Assembly: GCA_020346245.1 (NCBI GenBank)
Contig: CP070778.1
Location: 1,591,924 to 1,628,054 of the forward strand
Source: Flavobacteriaceae bacterium
GTDB taxonomy: Bacteria > Bacteroidota > Bacteroidia > Flavobacteriales > Flavobacteriaceae
Length of the DNA: 36,131 bases
Direction of reading: 5' to 3'
Within the stretch, counting starts at the first letter, position 1. Each line of letters begins with the position of its first letter. Below are positions 34,426 through 36,131 of the stretch, piece after piece. The notes below the pieces were generated by a model, which did no database searches, had not been told where the DNA came from, and saw nothing but the letters and a program-made list of their open reading frames with translations. A program made the position numbers and the translations under genes.

Positions 34426-35454
34426 TTAATTCTCCTTGGTAAATTCTGCCTTGCCAATTTTTCCATTTCTTAGCACGGTCATAGTAATAACCTCTCCTGG
34501 CTTTGCTTCAGATATTTTCTTTCTTATCTGAAAAATAGAGTTAATATCCTTTACAGTTATTCCAGCCAATTCCAGAATAATGTCCCCACCAATTTTAAGT
34601 TCCGTTTCTTCAATTTTAGCAGTAAGGTAACCACCTTTCAATCCTAATGCACTTGCAGATCCTTTAGAAGACAAACTTGTAATCAGTAATCCTGCTTCCT
34701 GAGGAAGATTAAGGGCCTTTGCAAGGTTCCCATCCAGCAATACTGATTCCATGCCTCCCCAAATCCCCGGTTCCTGCATAAGTAATTTATTTGCCACATT
34801 AGATGACATAGCAAATCCGATGCCTTCAAAACCTCCAGAGTTACTATATATTCTGCTTGCTATTCCTATTACCTCTCCATTCATATTAAACATGGGCCCC
34901 CCGGAATTACCCGGATTAATGGAGGCATCGGTTTGAAGAAATTCAATCTTTACAAAATTATTGCTCAAATGTTCAGGAACAAACCTGCCGCTGAGAATAC
35001 CGCGTGAAAGAGATTGTTTAAAACCATGAGGAGCACCCAGAACAAAGACATCTTCGCCTACAGATACACTATCAGAATCTCCAATTTTGGCAACTTTTTT
35101 ATTCTTTAACTGAAAATCCCCCTCAATTTTTACAAGTGCAACATCAGCTTGTGTAACCGAACTTATAACGGTACCCTCATAAATATCACCATCCAGGAAT
35201 TCAATTTGAACTGCTTCGGCAGATTGTACAACATGGGCAGCAGTCCATATTAGCCCTTCTTTACCTACTAATACCCCTGAACCCTGCGATTCTTCAGTAA
35301 CTACTTCAATATTTTCCCCTTCACTTTCTCTGGAAACACTAATAATATTTATGACTACTACAGAGGAATTAATATCCTGATAAATCTTTGCAAGATTTTG
35401 AGATTTCGAAATAAAGGAGACAAGCAAGCAAAGTGTTAAAATTATTCTTTTCAT
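34426..35454 (-). CDS. HtrA/DegP-like serine protease with one PDZ domain
   Basis: A 342-residue exported protease or chaperone. A signal peptide covers about residues 1-18 (ending SKSQ). The trypsin-like domain has the catalytic triad H74 (TAAHVV), D104 (ADVALVKI) and S184 (NPGNSGGP). One PDZ domain follows at about 233-338 (GLLITSLSSKGSASALGL and GGDIILELAG). It is smaller than DegP (two PDZ domains) and closer in layout to DegS. No membrane anchor beyond the signal is apparent, so it is probably periplasmic. It sits between paralogues B (44 bases downstream) and C (122 bases upstream) on the same strand, making an envelope-quality-control role for that cluster plausible. Confidence 0.92.
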   Translation of the reverse strand: MKRIILTLCLLVSFISKSQNLAKIYQDINSSVVVINIISVSRESEGENIEVVTEESQGSGVLVGKEGLIWTAAHVVQSAEAVQIEFLDGDIYEGTVISSVTQADVALVKIEGDFQLKNKKVAKIGDSDSVSVGEDVFVLGAPHGFKQSLSRGILSGRFVPEHLSNNFVKIEFLQTDASINPGNSGGPMFNMNGEVIGIASRIYSNSGGFEGIGFAMSSNVANKLLMQEPGIWGGMESVLLDGNLAKALNLPQEAGLLITSLSSKGSASALGLKGGYLTAKIEETELKIGGDIILELAGITVKDINSIFQIRKKISEAKPGEVITMTVLRNGKIGKAEFTKEN

Positions 35455-35576
35455 TTAAACGCTTTTAAACTTTATAAGATTAAGATAAAATGCCATAGGC
35501 ACCTCTAAATATTTAAATCAGAAACTCTTTCAATTGTTAGTCCAATATAAATATTATTTGGAACCTGGAACTTTAT

Positions 35577-36131
35577 TTATGGGTTAATACTTTGATCTAG
35601 CAGGGCATCGACAAGTTCTTTAGAATACTGAGCTATAGCTTCTTTAATATCCCTGGGGTTTTTAAGTTTAAACCTACCTACCCATTGTAAATTGTCTTGC
35701 TTAGCTGAAGTTATATCGTACAAACAACTTTCAACAGTATAATCCACCGCTGTTTCTATTCGATCTGGCTCCCAGGAGGTTGCCGGGTAATAATTATAAT
35801 ACTGCCCAAACCTTCCATATTGAGGTGGCTGGTAGTCCACATTGCTACCTCCCGGAATAACATCTTTATACTGCTCTGTGTTTATTACATTGGTTATTAA
35901 AACACCAGAGAAACCGGCTTCAAGCAATTGAGAAATTAAGACCTTAATTTCACTCTCTGACAATTCTTTGGAAAAGTTTTCGGTTTGGATAACATCTACG
36001 GAAGATGCTGCATTTACTCCACGGAGTCCCAGGTCATTTACAACCAACCCTTCGGCTCTTATACGGGCTATTCTATCTTTGGTATGAGCTACCACTAAAA
36101 TCTTATCGTATTTTTTCTTGACGTTACTTAC
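35577..36131 (-). CDS. Secreted/lipoprotein family, paralogue C (partial, N-terminus beyond window)
   Basis: The open frame reaches the window edge, so the start is missing; at least 184 residues are encoded. The annotated-type GTG at 36093-36095 is internal, because upstream codons give KKKYDKILVVAHTKDR-like sequence that matches the KKILVIxRxAD core of paralogues A and B. Further shared elements are the LSESEI segment (ITEE in the others), AGFSGVLITNV (GYxGVVxxAxKD), a GQYYNYY segment and a C-terminal strand VESCLYDI followed by QWVGRFKL. It is the most divergent of the three: the Ala/Glu-rich part after the core and the linker differ. It lies 122 bases upstream of the HtrA-like gene. No function is recognised. 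Confidence 0.7.
   Translation of the reverse strand, partial: VSNVKKKYDKILVVAHTKDRIARIRAEGLVVNDLGLRGVNAASSVDVIQTENFSKELSESEIKVLISQLLEAGFSGVLITNVINTEQYKDVIPGGSNVDYQPPQYGRFGQYYNYYPATSWEPDRIETAVDYTVESCLYDITSAKQDNLQWVGRFKLKNPRDIKEAIAQYSKELVDALLDQSINP

Noticed and set aside
36093-36095. GTG as the true start of paralogue C
   Set aside because: Codons upstream to the window edge continue the conserved KKxxKILV core, so the real start is beyond the window.

Overview
The window looks like chromosomal DNA of a marine-type member of Bacteroidota, most likely family Flavobacteriaceae. The basis is AT-rich DNA with weak Shine-Dalgarno sequences, candidate promoters of the Bacteroidota TTG / TAnnTTTG type, a TonB with a poly-proline and acidic linker, lipoproteins with LxxC-type signals, and 'AQ' or 'GQ' signal-peptidase sites. 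I saw no tRNA, rRNA, CRISPR array, insertion sequence or phage gene. Genes are intact except at the two window edges.

Region 1 (1-7.9 kb) is a 2-oxoacid:ferredoxin redox block. A 2-oxoglutarate-type oxidoreductase (korA, korB) reads leftward straight into nuoA, the first gene of a complex I operon cut by the window edge. Divergent from it are a two-cluster ferredoxin, then a full-length pyruvate:ferredoxin oxidoreductase (nifJ) and a small HEPN-like protein. Together they suggest that ferredoxin reduced by 2-oxoacid oxidation may feed complex I.

Region 2 (8.0-13.7 kb) holds a secreted protein made of two related alpha/beta repeats. It also holds a tight leftward four-gene operon: GntP-family permease, RidA-like imine deaminase, D-serine dehydratase/D-threonine aldolase-fold PLP enzyme, and M19 dipeptidase. 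The operon reads as D-amino acid uptake and catabolism. An aquaporin Z lies upstream of it.

Region 3 (13.8-18.4 kb) has an exported class V PLP enzyme, a translationally coupled DoxX and Tat-exported Gfo/Idh oxidoreductase pair, and a TonB-family protein.

Region 4 (18.4-27.0 kb) is rich in phosphohydrolases and signalling-type domains: a metallophosphoesterase, a 789-residue GAF protein of unusual architecture, an HD phosphohydrolase fused to a Pycsar-effector-type membrane domain, and a 1232-residue lipoprotein. The lipoprotein joins a calcineurin-like phosphatase, a middle segment with kinase-like motifs, and an outer-membrane beta-barrel. This fusion and the HD-Pycsar protein are the most unusual items.

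Region 5 (27.1-36.1 kb) is envelope-oriented: an AI-2E family permease, a type I sulfatase, cardiolipin synthase, a SYLF-domain protein and an HtrA-like protease. Three divergent copies of one uncharacterised secreted or lipoprotein family occur at 27.1, 33.7 and 35.6 kb, two of them flanking the protease.
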